In this document: in pieces, positions 8,278-17,165 of the stretch
Numbering within the stretch: position 1 is the first letter of the stretch
Layout: every line of letters begins with the position of its first letter
Assembly: GCF_017562075.2 (NCBI RefSeq)
Contig: NC_054081.1
Span: 26,025,909 to 26,089,908 of the forward strand
Origin: Anopheles merus
Taxonomy: Eukaryota > Arthropoda > Insecta > Diptera > Culicidae
Direction of reading: 5' to 3'
Length of the DNA stretch: 64,000 nucleotides
Notes under the pieces: model-generated
Databases searched by the model: none
What the model was told of the DNA's origin: nothing
The model's input: only the letters and a program-made list of their open reading frames with translations
Made by a program: the position numbers and the translations under genes

Positions 8278-9330
8278 GGATGGCTCCGGCCCAATAGGTT
8301 CAGGTCGACCCACCGATCACTAGTATGCGCAGCGGCGCTAATGGTTTAAATTGTCACAAAAATCATATTAAAATTACAATGTTTCAGTAAGGAACAATGT
8401 GTTATGTGTAATCCGTAAGGAACAAGTAGGTTCAGTTAGCTTTAGCGACACCGATCCGTTGGTACAGCGAGTTCAAGTCGGGGCGAATGAAAGGTCCATA
8501 AATCGCTTGCACACATTCATACCACAACATGCCCATCGCCCTCCCCCCACCCCTCCCGCCCTGTCCCATGTCCCCTTCTCTTCAGTTAATTACAAAATTT
8601 GACTAGGGCTCCGAGTTAAAATTGTAGTTTTTGCATTAAACCATGCCCTGCTATCGCAAGTCTGCGACGCGAATAGCATTTTTCGCGTGAAACCAGCTGT
8701 CTGTTTTATTGCACAATCGCAAAGCGGTGGCCCCGAGTACAAGTACAGACACGTTTCATCTCAGCCAAATTCAAGAGCGCACACATCCACATCGATGAGA
8801 TCGATTCTTGCAAGAAATCTCAACCCACTGGAGCGCCGTTTACCTACGACCTTCACAGTTCATAGTTGTTTTAAAGAGACGCATGCTTGGTGTCAGCCGA
8901 TTTTTCCTGATAATTTCTCTGGCTACGGACCGCTGTGTTGATATTGTGTTTAGGGGGCCTTTAAATTTTTGTCTGGGTGTGTTGTATGCTTGTGGTTGTA
9001 TAACGGGTTTTCGATTGTGGTCAAGCGCAGCGTTCTGTGCATTCGATTCTCGCAGCAAATTTTTTACTTTACTTTTACTTATTTTTATAGAGACTTTGAG
9101 GTCTAGCTCATTCGCCTCTTTCTCGCAGCAAATGTCTCCGCGCGGTTTCGGTGTGCTCGTGCACCGGCCATCCACACTTGCAAAGAATTATGTTGTTTCT
9201 CGCTCTACCCAATGCCTTGGGCCAACGATGATTAAATTGTATTCATTTCAGCAGTGCGCGCGTGTTTCAGCGTTTTGCGCTTTTGCCATGCGTAAAAGGG
9301 TGGAAAAGAAGAGCGAGGAATGAAGTGCAG
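8278..9330 (+). other. Internal non-coding segment of hAT, shared with the second copy
   Basis: Two blocks recur in the derivative at 42.6-44.5 kb. Block P (about 8440-8640, containing a run of CCCC/CCTCCC) matches 43880-44090 in reverse. Block Q (about 8695-9300) matches 42632-43790 directly, once two MITEs are removed. No coding potential is convincing. It therefore belongs to the transposon family rather than to flanking DNA. Confidence 0.7.
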
Positions 9331-9900
9331 CGTAGAAGGGGGCTCTTAGATTTAAAAAATATTTTCTATACCCTTTAAAGGATTTGAAACAGGTGTGTGT
9401 CAAATCGATGGAGTTTCCAATATTTGCAGGGATCTACACATGCTTTCTGTTGGGACCAATAATAGCCATCGTGGATGGGCAGGCGGAAGGGGGGGGGGAG
9501 GGTTTGAAGAGGTCAGGTGACCGCCAAGTTCATCCACTGTTAGACGAACCCGATGGCTGAGTAAATGAACTCTAAGAGAAAAAGCTGACTCTGGGTCGGG
9601 GTCAGCTACGCCTTTGGAGCCGTTTGTCCAATATTTGTAGAAAATTTTGAACATTGGAATCAATGTGATAATTTTGCTTAGTCTGATTCTTTTGTTTACC
9701 AGCAGCTGTGCAAATGACCTAAGACTATCACGTACACACATTCACACACTACGCTACACTAACAGGTCCAGAAAGATTACGCTTGCACAATCCAGAAAAC
9801 AAAACAGACATGCTTTCTCGTTCTGGTACATAGCATATGCTTTCCGACACAGTCGAAGTTTTAGGAAAATAAGGCCGAGAAATTTTGTGTGAGTTTTTTC
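9331..9900 (+). other. Unassigned internal hAT sequence upstream of transposase
   Basis: A G-run (GGGGGGGGGAGG near 9490) and no supported ORF. It lies between block Q and the putative transposase promoter. Confidence 0.4.
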
Positions 9901-9903
9901 CCA

Positions 9904-9913
9904 GAGTATAAAT
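9904..9913 (+). promoter_or_regulatory. Possible TATA box of hAT transposase gene
   Basis: AGTATAAATC lies about 170 bp upstream of a candidate 5' UTR splice donor and 330 bp upstream of the start codon. The motif fits a TATA box but is common in AT-rich DNA, so this is only positional inference. Confidence 0.35.
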
Positions 9914-10077
9914 CACCAGACATCGAACTATAAATTCTCATATCAGATGTGATCTTCGAATCAAACGGAAGCCTACCGCGGTGAAAGTGTGAAATACGTT
10001 TAATCATTGAACATCAAAGTAAAATTATCAAAAGTACTATTTGTTGGAGTGTAGTGATATTTAGTCCATTAAACAAG

Positions 10078-10233
10078 GTGGGTATTAGTTACGGTGTATA
10101 AAGCGATATCAAACGTATTAGCCTAAATGGAAATTGCACGCGTTATGTAGAGTGTTGTGCGTGACTTTTGTTGCCAGACCAAATAATTAGCATTAACTAG
10201 TGATTGACTAAGTTTATTTCTCTTGATTTGCAG
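10078..10233 (+). other. Putative 5' UTR intron of hAT transposase
   Basis: A donor-like AAG|GTGGGT at 10078 and an acceptor TTTCTCTTGATTTGCAG ending at 10233 bracket 156 bp. The start codon lies 11 bp downstream. Pyrimidine content before the AG supports an acceptor. Not verifiable without transcripts. Confidence 0.4.
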
Positions 10234-10243
10234 CTGACAAACA

Positions 10244-10912
10244 ATGGATTCGAAGACAACGCGATGTGATATTTGGAGTCATTTTGAACGTCACACTGCT
10301 GCTGCAAACAAATATAGGTGTAAAATTTGCAAAGATTTGTTAACAATTAGTGGCAGTTCACCGTTTACTTTAAAGCAACATTTTTCAAAGAAACACCCGA
10401 CAACATTTGTTAGCCAACCAGTAAACTCTGCTTCTTCCAGCAAATCAATACAACCAAATCAAAATTCAGGTGGAGAAAAACAAATACAAAAGTCAGTAAG
10501 CGACTACGTAGATGTTTTTAAACCCCTAAGTGCTGCCTCAAAAACAAACATTGATGAACAATTGCTGAAGATTTTTTGCAACCATGCTCTACCATTCTAC
10601 TTACTAGAAGCAGAAGATTTTAAGGAACTTTTCCGTATCATTTGTCCCAGTTACGTTCTGCCTAACAGAAAAACGTTCAGCAATGCAATGCTTAATAAGC
10701 AGTACGATAATGTAATGGACAAGGTTAAAACGGATCTTAAGAATTCCAAAGCAGTCTATTTAACATCGGATGGCTGGACGGGTTTAAATGGCACAAATTT
10801 TCTAGCTGCAACGGTACATTTCGTCAACGACAGTACTAATTTAAAATCTTATCTATTAGAGTGTGAAGAATTACGGAACGGCATACATCAGAAAACATTG
10901 CACTATGGTTGA
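10244..10912 (+). CDS. hAT transposase, N-terminal part with BED zinc finger
   Basis: The 222-residue frame opens with a BED-type zinc finger (DIWSHFERH near the start, CKICKDLL, then LKQHFSKKH) that binds transposon DNA. It continues into the first part of the RNase H-like catalytic domain with SDGWTG, where the Asp is the expected first catalytic residue. The frame runs into a wrong phase after about 10870 and stops at 10912. The other phase continues the protein, so one base appears to be missing near 10873. The ATG at 10244 has the context ACAATGG and directly precedes the BED domain. Confidence 0.9.
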   Translation: MDSKTTRCDIWSHFERHTAAANKYRCKICKDLLTISGSSPFTLKQHFSKKHPTTFVSQPVNSASSSKSIQPNQNSGGEKQIQKSVSDYVDVFKPLSAASKTNIDEQLLKIFCNHALPFYLLEAEDFKELFRIICPSYVLPNRKTFSNAMLNKQYDNVMDKVKTDLKNSKAVYLTSDGWTGLNGTNFLAATVHFVNDSTNLKSYLLECEELRNGIHQKTLHYG

Positions 10913-12084
10913 AAAGTGTGATGGATAGGTTCGCGATTTTAGATAAAGTGTGCTGTGTTGTAGCCGACAATGCGCCAAACATGATAAAAGCCATAAACCT
11001 ATTGGAAATCCAGCACGTTCCGTGCTACGCACATACTCTTAATCTCGTAGTTAAAGATGCGATTAACGACACCATCGAAACGACCGTTACTAAAGTGAGA
11101 AAAATAGTGAAATATTTCAAAAAGAGTTCGACTGCGTTGTACAAGCTAAATGAAATGCAGAAAAATCTAAACTATAAAGAACTGAAGCTCATACAAGATG
11201 TTTCCACACGCTGGAACTCCATTTACTTCATGTTGGATCGGTTCAGAGCCAACAAAGAGCCAATCGTTTCTGCTCTCGCTCTTCTGGGAGCAGAATCAAA
11301 GCTCAATGAAAACGATTGGACCATTATGGAGCAATCTTGCATTATTTTAAAAGTCTTCGATGTTTTAACCAAGGGAATATCTGCCGAAAAAAATGTGACA
11401 CTCTCAAAAGTACGTGTTTTAGATAAATTATTACTTAAAAGACTAGATCACATGATGCCTAACAACACTTTTTCGCCACAAATTCAAAAAAAATTAAAAG
11501 AGCTGATAGCAGGATTGAAACGTAGATTTGATTATGAAAATACTAATATAATGTCCAGAGCTACGGTCCTTGATCCGCGATTTAAGCAAAAGGGATTTTC
11601 AAATGCAAATTTATTTAAGGAGTGTTGCGATAACATTTTGATTGAAATGGATGCAATTGAATTAGATATCAATTATAACGAAGAAAATATTTCCGAGCCG
11701 GTAGTGATAGCGTCAGAAAGTTCAAAAGATAATATCTGGGAAGATTTTGATTTGAACGTAGTTCACCCACAAACCGTACTTCATGCACGTACGTCAAACC
11801 AAAAAGAAATGGATAATTACGTAGCAGAACCTTTGGCACATAGAAACGACGATCCTTTGGAATGGTGGAAGCTACACAAATTAGAATACCCAAACATATA
11901 CCAAATCATGCTTCGGGTGTTATGTATCCCAGCTACCTCAGTTCCTTGCGAGCGTATATTTTCCAAAGCAGGAGACATAGAGACTAGTAAAAGAAATCGC
12001 TTGAAACCCAGCAAGCTAGGCAAGATGTTGTTTGTAAAACAAAATAAAACAAATAAAGTGGATAAAAAAACTGTATATAAATGA
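10909..12084 (+). CDS. hAT transposase, catalytic and dimerisation part
   Basis: This frame of 391 residues carries the second catalytic Asp block (VVADNAPNMIKA) and the CYAHTLNLVVKDAI block typical of hAT transposases. A DVSTRWNSIYFML motif follows, and the C-terminal hAT dimerisation domain with PLEWWKLHKLEYPN and ATSVPCERIFSKAG. It follows the BED part after a one-base frame break, so the first Met here is not a genuine start. Apart from that break I see no stop. The resemblance is to the Ac-like, ZBED-type group. The last ~160 codons lie in the right inverted arm. Confidence 0.9.
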   Translation: MKSVMDRFAILDKVCCVVADNAPNMIKAINLLEIQHVPCYAHTLNLVVKDAINDTIETTVTKVRKIVKYFKKSSTALYKLNEMQKNLNYKELKLIQDVSTRWNSIYFMLDRFRANKEPIVSALALLGAESKLNENDWTIMEQSCIILKVFDVLTKGISAEKNVTLSKVRVLDKLLLKRLDHMMPNNTFSPQIQKKLKELIAGLKRRFDYENTNIMSRATVLDPRFKQKGFSNANLFKECCDNILIEMDAIELDINYNEENISEPVVIASESSKDNIWEDFDLNVVHPQTVLHARTSNQKEMDNYVAEPLAHRNDDPLEWWKLHKLEYPNIYQIMLRVLCIPATSVPCERIFSKAGDIETSKRNRLKPSKLGKMLFVKQNKTNKVDKKTVYK

Positions 12085-12145
12085 TTTCAACAAAACTATG
12101 AATACACAAACATGAATAACACTACAAAAATGACTATAAGGAATG

Positions 12146-12151
12146 AATAAA
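12146..12151 (+). terminator. Poly-A signal of hAT transposase gene
   Basis: AATAAA lies 62 bp after the stop codon, followed by a small hairpin (CTGCTTATAAAGCAG). It is placed where cleavage would be expected for the transposase mRNA. A mirror copy sits in the left arm. Confidence 0.5.
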
Positions 12152-12302
12152 AAAAGCCTGCTTATAAAGCAGTCTTCTGGAGAATGATGACGGGATTTTT
12201 TTATTATTGTTTCTTGCTGACAACCTCAATAATACTGCCCTATGTATTGCTTCAAAGAAACATATAAATGTATGTTGAAATGCTTACAGATATTGAAAAC
12301 TA

Positions 12303-12317
12303 GGTCTCTCTCTCTCA

Positions 12318-12361
<44 letters not shown>

Positions 12362-12450
12362 AATTCTATCTTTATCTCTCTCTCTTTATCTCTTTCTCTC
12401 TTTATCTCTCTCTCTCTCTTTATCTCTCTCTCTATTTCTTTCTCTCTTTA

Positions 12451-12482
<32 letters not shown>

Positions 12483-13011
12483 ACTCTATATCTCTTACTC
12501 TCTTTCTCTCTCTCTCGCTCTCTCTCTCGCTCTCTCTCTCTCTCTCTATCTCGCTCTCTCTTTATCTCTCTCCTTTATCTCTCTCCCTGTATCTCTCTCT
12601 ATATCTCTCACTCTTTGTATCTCTCTCCTTTATCTCTCTCCCTGTATCTCTCTCTATATCTCTCTCTCTTTATCTCGCTCTCTCTTATCTCTCTATCTCT
12701 CTTTATCTCTCTATCTCTCTCTTTATCTCTCTATCTCTCTCTTTATCTCTCTATCTCTCTCTTTATCTCTCTATCTCTCTCTTTATCTCTCTATCTCTCT
12801 CTTTATCTCTCTATTTCTCTTTATCTCTCTATCTCTCTCTCTTTATCTCTCTCCCTCTATCTCTCTTTATCTTTCTCCCTCTCTCCCTCTCTCCCTCTCT
12901 CCCTCTCTTCAACTCTCTCTATCTCTCTCTCTCTCCCTCTCTTTATCTCTCTCTATCTCTCTCTCTCCCTCTCTTTATCTCTCTCTCTCTATCTCTCTCT
13001 CTCTCTGTCTA
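12303..13011 (+). repeat. (CT)n-rich pyrimidine tract, right arm
   Basis: About 700 bp of CT, TTTATCTCT and CCCT units; the CTCTCTTTATCTCTCTAT phrase repeats with 20-26 bp period around 12680-12840. It is the inverted partner of 6877-7577, but the internal phrases differ, so the two tracts have diverged by slippage. Confidence 0.95.
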
Positions 13012-13039
13012 ATGATTTGTCATTAGTTGCTTTGTGTGC

Positions 13040-13612
13040 GTACCACCATGGCACGAAGTTTGCTCGCACAGTGCAAAGTGAAGCAAGTGAAGCTTGCACT
13101 GTACGAAGTGTGCGAAAAGTGCGGAGTGTGCTCGCAATGTGCGAAGTGTGCGAAAAGTCCGGACTGTGCTCGCACTGTGCGAAGTGTGCGAAAAGTCCGG
13201 ACTGTGCTCGCACTATGCGAAAAGTGCACGCACTGTGCGGAGTGTGCGAGAAGTGCGGAGTGTGCGAAAAGTGCGGAGTGTGCGAAAAGTGCGGAGTGTG
13301 CTCGCACTATGCGAAAAGTGCGCACGCACTGTGCGAAGTGTGCGACAAGTGCGCGCACTTTACGAAGTGTGCGACAAGTGCGCACACTGTGCGGAGTGTG
13401 CGAAAAGTGCGCGCACTGTGCGAAGTGTGCGAATAGTGCGGAATGCGCACACACTGTGCGAAAAGTGCGGAGTGCGCGCACAGTGCGGAGTGCGCGCACA
13501 GTGCGAAGTGCGCGCACAGTGCGTAGAGCGCGCACAGTGCGTAGAGCGCGCACAGTGCGAAATGTGCACCGCACAATGAGATGTGCGTGCGTGTGCGCAC
13601 AGCACACCTTAT
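13040..13612 (+). repeat. GTGCGAAAAGTGC-type satellite array, right arm
   Basis: Same satellite as at 6247-6840, now in plus orientation. Units shorten to GTGCGnAGnGCGCGCACA near the terminus (13480-13560). ORFs through it are repeat artefacts. Confidence 0.9.
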
Positions 13613-13642
13613 TGTGCTCTTTTTCCCAACACCTATTAGGTA

Positions 13643-14656
13643 CTATATAGTCCCAGCTTCGTCCTTCGCGACAGGTTCTTTGACGTGAACTGCTTTTTCA
13701 GGCTGTAGAATGACCGGTTGGCCGCCAGCATCCATGGGCGCAACTCAGCTTCCATGCTATTGTCGATGCTGACCTTTGACCCAAGATAGGTGAATTGTGG
13801 GACGACTTCAAACGTGCGTTCACCTTTCTGTACGTCATGCCTACGTAGATTCTGATTATTTATTGGTAGGCCCGCTGATGTTGCCACCAACAGTTTGGTC
13901 TTTGCCTCGTTTATCTGCAATCCGAGGTTCCCTGCCGCCTGCTCGATCCCTTGGTAGGCCTATCTCCCTTCTTGTATACGGGGTAGATGATGCCGAGATT
14001 CCAATCACAAGGCATCGATTCGCTATCCCACACCTAAGTAACAATTTGATGAATCTCGTTTTCTAGTCGTGCACCTCCATTCTTGACCAGTTCGGCTGCA
14101 ATTCCGTCGGTTCCGAGTTCCTTGTTATTATTCAGCCGATGGATAGCCTTTCTTGTTTTTTTATGCTAGGTGGCAGTAGCATGACACCATCTTCTAGTGG
14201 CGCTTCTAGCTGTTCGCTAAACTGGTCGTTGAGTAGTTCATCAAAGTACTGAGCCCACCGCGAGAGGACCTCTGGCTGGTTACTGACCAGATCTCCATCC
14301 TTGTTGCGACAGCAGGTTACCTTAGGTACAACGTTGTTTCGGTGACCTGCTATCGCTTGGTAAAACTTTCGTGTCGGTCCGTACGCCTCTCTGGTTTGCT
14401 CGAGTTCCCGCATGTTTTGCTCTTCCAAAGCATGCTTCTTGAAGCGATGAACTCGTTTCTCTTCGCGTATGAGCCGTGAATATTCCTCTGCGCATGCCCA
14501 CGTTCTATACCGTTGCTGCATTGCTCGGTATGCAGCATTCTTACGTTCGGTCACTTGTCTGCATTCTTCGTCGAACCAGCCAGATTTGGTGTTGCCACGA
14601 CGTGGTGGGAGTATATTTCTTGCACAGTTTATTATTTTGTTTTTAGAGCGTTCCAC
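13643..14656 (-). pseudogene. RTE-type LINE ORF, RT region with large internal deletion
   Basis: Segment 14656-14132 encodes the pre-RT linker (ILPPRRGNTKSGWFDEEC to LSRWAQYFDELLND). Segment 13920-13643 encodes the region after the RT palm (VPQFTYLGSKVSIDNSM to FTSKNLSRRTKLG). Between them, at about 13955, roughly 590 bp that encode the catalytic RT blocks in the 59.5-61.7 kb copy are absent. This copy therefore cannot make a working RT. The 13643 end is the hAT insertion point. Confidence 0.85.
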
Positions 14657-15597
14657 CTCTCGCTCGTAGTTTCATATCTGTTTTCTGGCATAAGAGACTC
14701 GTCCAAAGCGGCTTTGAATTCCTGTTGGACAGTAATGTCCCTTAGAGAGTCCGTGTTAAGCCGAGGCTGCGTGTTTTCTCCGTCCCCATTGGTGCGGGGG
14801 CGGGCGATTCTACAACGTATCACTAAGCCGACCAAGTAGTGATCGGAATCCATATTGGCTCCTCGATATGTTCTGACATTTAACAGGCTCGACTGTCGTC
14901 GGCAGCTTATTAACACGTGGTCGATCTGGTTGAAGGATTCGCCATCCGGGTGCGCCCATGTCATTTTGTGGATGTCCCTCCGCGCAAATTTGGTACTTCC
15001 TACAACCAGATTGTTCGCTGCGGCGAACTGGACCAATCTACTACCATTATCATTACTGTGCTCATGCAGACTGTGACAGCCAGTGTATTGGCGGTGCATT
15101 GGCTCCCTACCGACTTTTGCGTTGAAGTCCCCCAGGATGATTTTGAGGTCATGCCTGGGGCACGCATCTACGATTCTAGCGAGGCGGCCGTAAAAAAGGT
15201 CCTTCTCCTCTTCCTCTTTCTCTTCGGTAGGGGCGTGAACGTTTATGAGGCTTATATTAAAGAATTTGCCTCGCATGCGCGGGGTGCATGGCCTATCGTT
15301 TATAGCCTTGAAATCTATGATTACGGATTTCAGCCGGAGACCTACGGCGAAACCCGTTCCGAGCACGCGGTGGCGGTCGTGGCAGCTGTAATAAATGTCA
15401 TAGCATTGCTTACCACGCCTGTTGTGCACACCGTTCCCTAGCCACCGAATCTCTTGTAGAGCTACGAGGTCCATGCTCAGTGTGGCTAGGGCATCATCAA
15501 GTTTTTTCAAGGCTCTGGCTTCGCTAAGAGTGCGTACGTTCCATGAGCAGCACGGCGCAAAATGCAGCGAGAAAGATGCCCTGAAGTCAAACAGCAA
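14632..15597 (-). CDS. RTE-type LINE endonuclease domain
   Basis: The frame encodes an APE-type endonuclease with WNVRTLSEA at its start, LVALQEIRW (catalytic Glu), IILGDFNAKVG (Asp and Asn) and MDSDHYLVG (terminal Asp-His). This set nicks target DNA for LINE integration. The domain appears intact over about 240 residues. The first residues before WNVRTL read into host R1 sequence, so the copy is 5' truncated at about 15557-15570. These RTE proteins resemble those often annotated in databases as craniofacial development protein 2-like. Confidence 0.88.
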   Translation of the reverse strand: MLFDFRASFSLHFAPCCSWNVRTLSEARALKKLDDALATLSMDLVALQEIRWLGNGVHNRRGKQCYDIYYSCHDRHRVLGTGFAVGLRLKSVIIDFKAINDRPCTPRMRGKFFNISLINVHAPTEEKEEEEKDLFYGRLARIVDACPRHDLKIILGDFNAKVGREPMHRQYTGCHSLHEHSNDNGSRLVQFAAANNLVVGSTKFARRDIHKMTWAHPDGESFNQIDHVLISCRRQSSLLNVRTYRGANMDSDHYLVGLVIRCRIARPRTNGDGENTQPRLNTDSLRDITVQQEFKAALDESLMPENRYETTSERWNALKTK

Positions 15598-15651
15598 CTC
15601 AGGATCGTATACATTGCGGCTAGGTCAGAACTTAAAAGAGCGATTAAAGCC
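15558..15651 (+). pseudogene. Inverted slice of R1-clade ORF2 at the RTE 5' junction
   Basis: The plus strand reads VKQQLRIVYIAARSELKRAI followed by KASN, the R1 ORF2 segment expected directly before KRQHFLKLCDE at 5771. All other R1 parts in the window are on the minus strand, so this ~94 bp slice is flipped. It includes AGCCAGTAA, the same 9 bases that flank the RTE 3' end at 5772-5780 in the opposite orientation. Confidence 0.7.
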
Positions 15652-15731
15652 AGTAACGTCTGTCACCACATATCCAAGCTTGGGTACACGGGCTTGATCC
15701 GTGATGGTCGTCGTCCGTTAGGAGGTTTTCT

Positions 15732-16538
15732 TCATGGAATAGCGCCATAACAGGCTTTGGTAAGGGCTATCACGATTTGAGAGGCGCTCACGGCTTCGCC
15801 GAAATCTCCAAAAGCTAAAAGCTCCTTAAAGAAATCCTCATTGAAGGATTCGGTTTTCCAGCCTCTACCACCAACTCGCTCTATCACCACCGACTCATGC
15901 GCTGATGATGATGTTAGCCTATGCCCTTGGATGATGGCGTATCTGACAACATTATGGTCGCTGAGAGTGAGTGCATCACTAACTTGCCAGTTTAATCTCT
16001 CCGAGAGGGTGGGACTGCAGAGCGTAATATCAACGATTGATGTCCTCTCGTTTTTGTTGAACGTGGGGGTTGTGCCGGTATTTCCCAGCGTTAATCCCAG
16101 CCGAGCGAAGCTTTCGAGAACAGCCTCACCTCTGCTATTAGTTAGCTTGCTCCCCCATTCAACAGCCCAGGCATTGAAATCACCGGCAATTACAAGTGGT
16201 TTATGCCCATCCAGCTCTGCTATGAGGATGTCTAACATAACATTGAACCTCTCTAGCTCCCAACTTGTGGGAGCATAACAGCTGCAGAAAAACACTCCAT
16301 TTACTTCAGCTATGCAGAAACCCTCGAAGGTGTTTGATACTACCCGTTGTATTGGGTGCCTGCCTGTCACCCATATTGCAGCGTTCCCAGTCTTATCTGC
16401 CACCCAGCTACTAGAGTCTGTTGGAGCGCTGTATGGCTCAGAGACTATGGCAATATCTCCTATCTCCTCCACCATCACCTGGCTCAGTAGTGCCTGTCCC
16501 TCTTCACAATGGTTTAGGTTTATTTGGACTACTTCCAT
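15732..16538 (-). CDS. R1-clade LINE ORF2, endonuclease domain
   Basis: The 268-residue frame begins MEVVQINLNHCEEGQAL and shows the R1-type APE endonuclease blocks: IVSEPY (catalytic Glu), VIAGDFNAWAVEWGS (Asp, Asn), SIVDITLCS and TLSDHNVV (Asp-His). It stops at 15732 (TGA), beyond which an R1-like reading (KPPNGRRPSRIKPVY) can still be followed to about 15655, so the stop is probably a mutation. The ATG overlaps the end of ORF1 by 10 bp (ATGGAAGTAG), a usual ORF1/ORF2 arrangement in this clade. Confidence 0.88.
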   Translation of the reverse strand: MEVVQINLNHCEEGQALLSQVMVEEIGDIAIVSEPYSAPTDSSSWVADKTGNAAIWVTGRHPIQRVVSNTFEGFCIAEVNGVFFCSCYAPTSWELERFNVMLDILIAELDGHKPLVIAGDFNAWAVEWGSKLTNSRGEAVLESFARLGLTLGNTGTTPTFNKNERTSIVDITLCSPTLSERLNWQVSDALTLSDHNVVRYAIIQGHRLTSSSAHESVVIERVGGRGWKTESFNEDFFKELLAFGDFGEAVSASQIVIALTKACYGAIP

Positions 16539-17092
16539 GGTGCTGTTTTCTTAGCCGCCGGACAGAATGCTCCGCTAGAATGATGCGCGTTGGATCCATC
16601 TGGACAAATCACACATCGTGGTGGCTGACGACGCGTAGCAGTGAAGTGCCCTTTTTCACCGCAGCGCAGGCAGCAGTCCCTTCTGTCTGGTCCACAACAG
16701 TCCTGAGAAATGTGGTCGGTTTGCCAGCAGCGATAATATCTTCTGCTCGGTATATTTATACGCACCGGGCAGACTGACCAACCGATTTGCACTTTTCCTG
16801 CTCCTGTAACCACCGACACTAGCTTTACCGGGAGTTTCATTAGAGCGGTCTGCATACCAGAGAAGGAAGGTTTCATCGTTACCTCCACTTTATAGCCTTC
16901 GAGGCCAGTTATCTGGTTTCTCAGATCCCTCTCTACGTCAGCTGCTTCCGTTTCTTCGTCGATGAAACGAATTTCTACTGTCTCCATTTGTCCCAAAGAC
17001 TTTACGTTGCCAGCTTCATCAATGGCTTGTTGAATCTTTCCGGAAAAGCTTTCGCTCTCCGTTTGATCACTCTTCTTAAGCTCAAATAGCAA
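16529..17092 (-). CDS. R1-clade LINE ORF1, C-terminal part with zinc knuckles
   Basis: The frame continues ORF1 after the CR1/Jockey-type insertion (NGGLLFELKKSDQTESES). It includes a region resembling an RRM-like fold (VEIRFIDEETEAADVERDLR) and ends in CCHC knuckles (CLRCGEKGHFTATRRQPPRC, then CVICPDGSNAHHSSGAFC). One knuckle has a CWQTDHISQDC spacing that suits the usual CxxxxHxxxxC part. The protein would coat LINE RNA. The Met at 17092 is not the true start; the N-terminal half is at 22411-21684. Confidence 0.85.
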   Translation of the reverse strand: MLFELKKSDQTESESFSGKIQQAIDEAGNVKSLGQMETVEIRFIDEETEAADVERDLRNQITGLEGYKVEVTMKPSFSGMQTALMKLPVKLVSVVTGAGKVQIGWSVCPVRINIPSRRYYRCWQTDHISQDCCGPDRRDCCLRCGEKGHFTATRRQPPRCVICPDGSNAHHSSGAFCPAAKKTAPWK

Positions 17093-17165
17093 TCCTCCAT
17101 TTTAAGTGCTTCTTATTTGAGCAACTTGTTTGCCGAACGACTGAAGCTCAGGGTCAGCTTCAAGC

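Larger units (their letters stand above)
6241..13633 (+). mobile_element. 7.4 kb hAT transposon with ~2 kb inverted arms
   Basis: The termini share GTGTTGGG (left CAAGTGTTGGGCATTGTG; right, read inward, GGTGTTGGGAAAAAGAGC). Arms 6241-8277 and 11605-13633 are inverted copies. From outside in they hold a GTGCGAAAAGTGC-type satellite, a GA/CT tract, ~230 bp of unique DNA, and the 3' end of the transposase gene. The single-copy core (8278-11604) carries the rest of the transposase gene in plus orientation with a plausible promoter and a 5' UTR intron. It lies within an RTE LINE whose empty version is present at 61.2 kb. A single frameshift breaks the transposase. I do not recognise this family. 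Confidence 0.85.
11605..13633 (+). repeat. Right inverted arm of hAT
   Basis: Mirror of 6241-8277. It contains the 3' end of the transposase gene, its flank, the CT tract and the satellite. Confidence 0.85.
5781..15557 (-). mobile_element. RTE-type LINE copy, interrupted by a 7.4 kb hAT element
   Basis: Minus-strand segments are endonuclease (15597-14632), linker (14656-14132), RT remnants (about 14040-13643) and the 3' part (6240-5781). Alignment by eye to the RTE copy at 59527-61685 shows two things. The hAT at 6241-13633 sits inside the sequence GGTACTATATAGGTA. About 590 bp of the RT domain was also lost near 13955, where the text jumps from the element's AAGAAGGGAGATA to CCTACCAAGG. The 3' end (ATAACTAAGTAA) abuts the host R1 sequence AGCCAGTAA. 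Confidence 0.82.

Noticed and set aside
15562..15750. Plus-strand 62-codon ORF as a separate small gene
   Set aside because: Its first half is a flipped R1 ORF2 slice and its second half is antisense to R1 ORF2.
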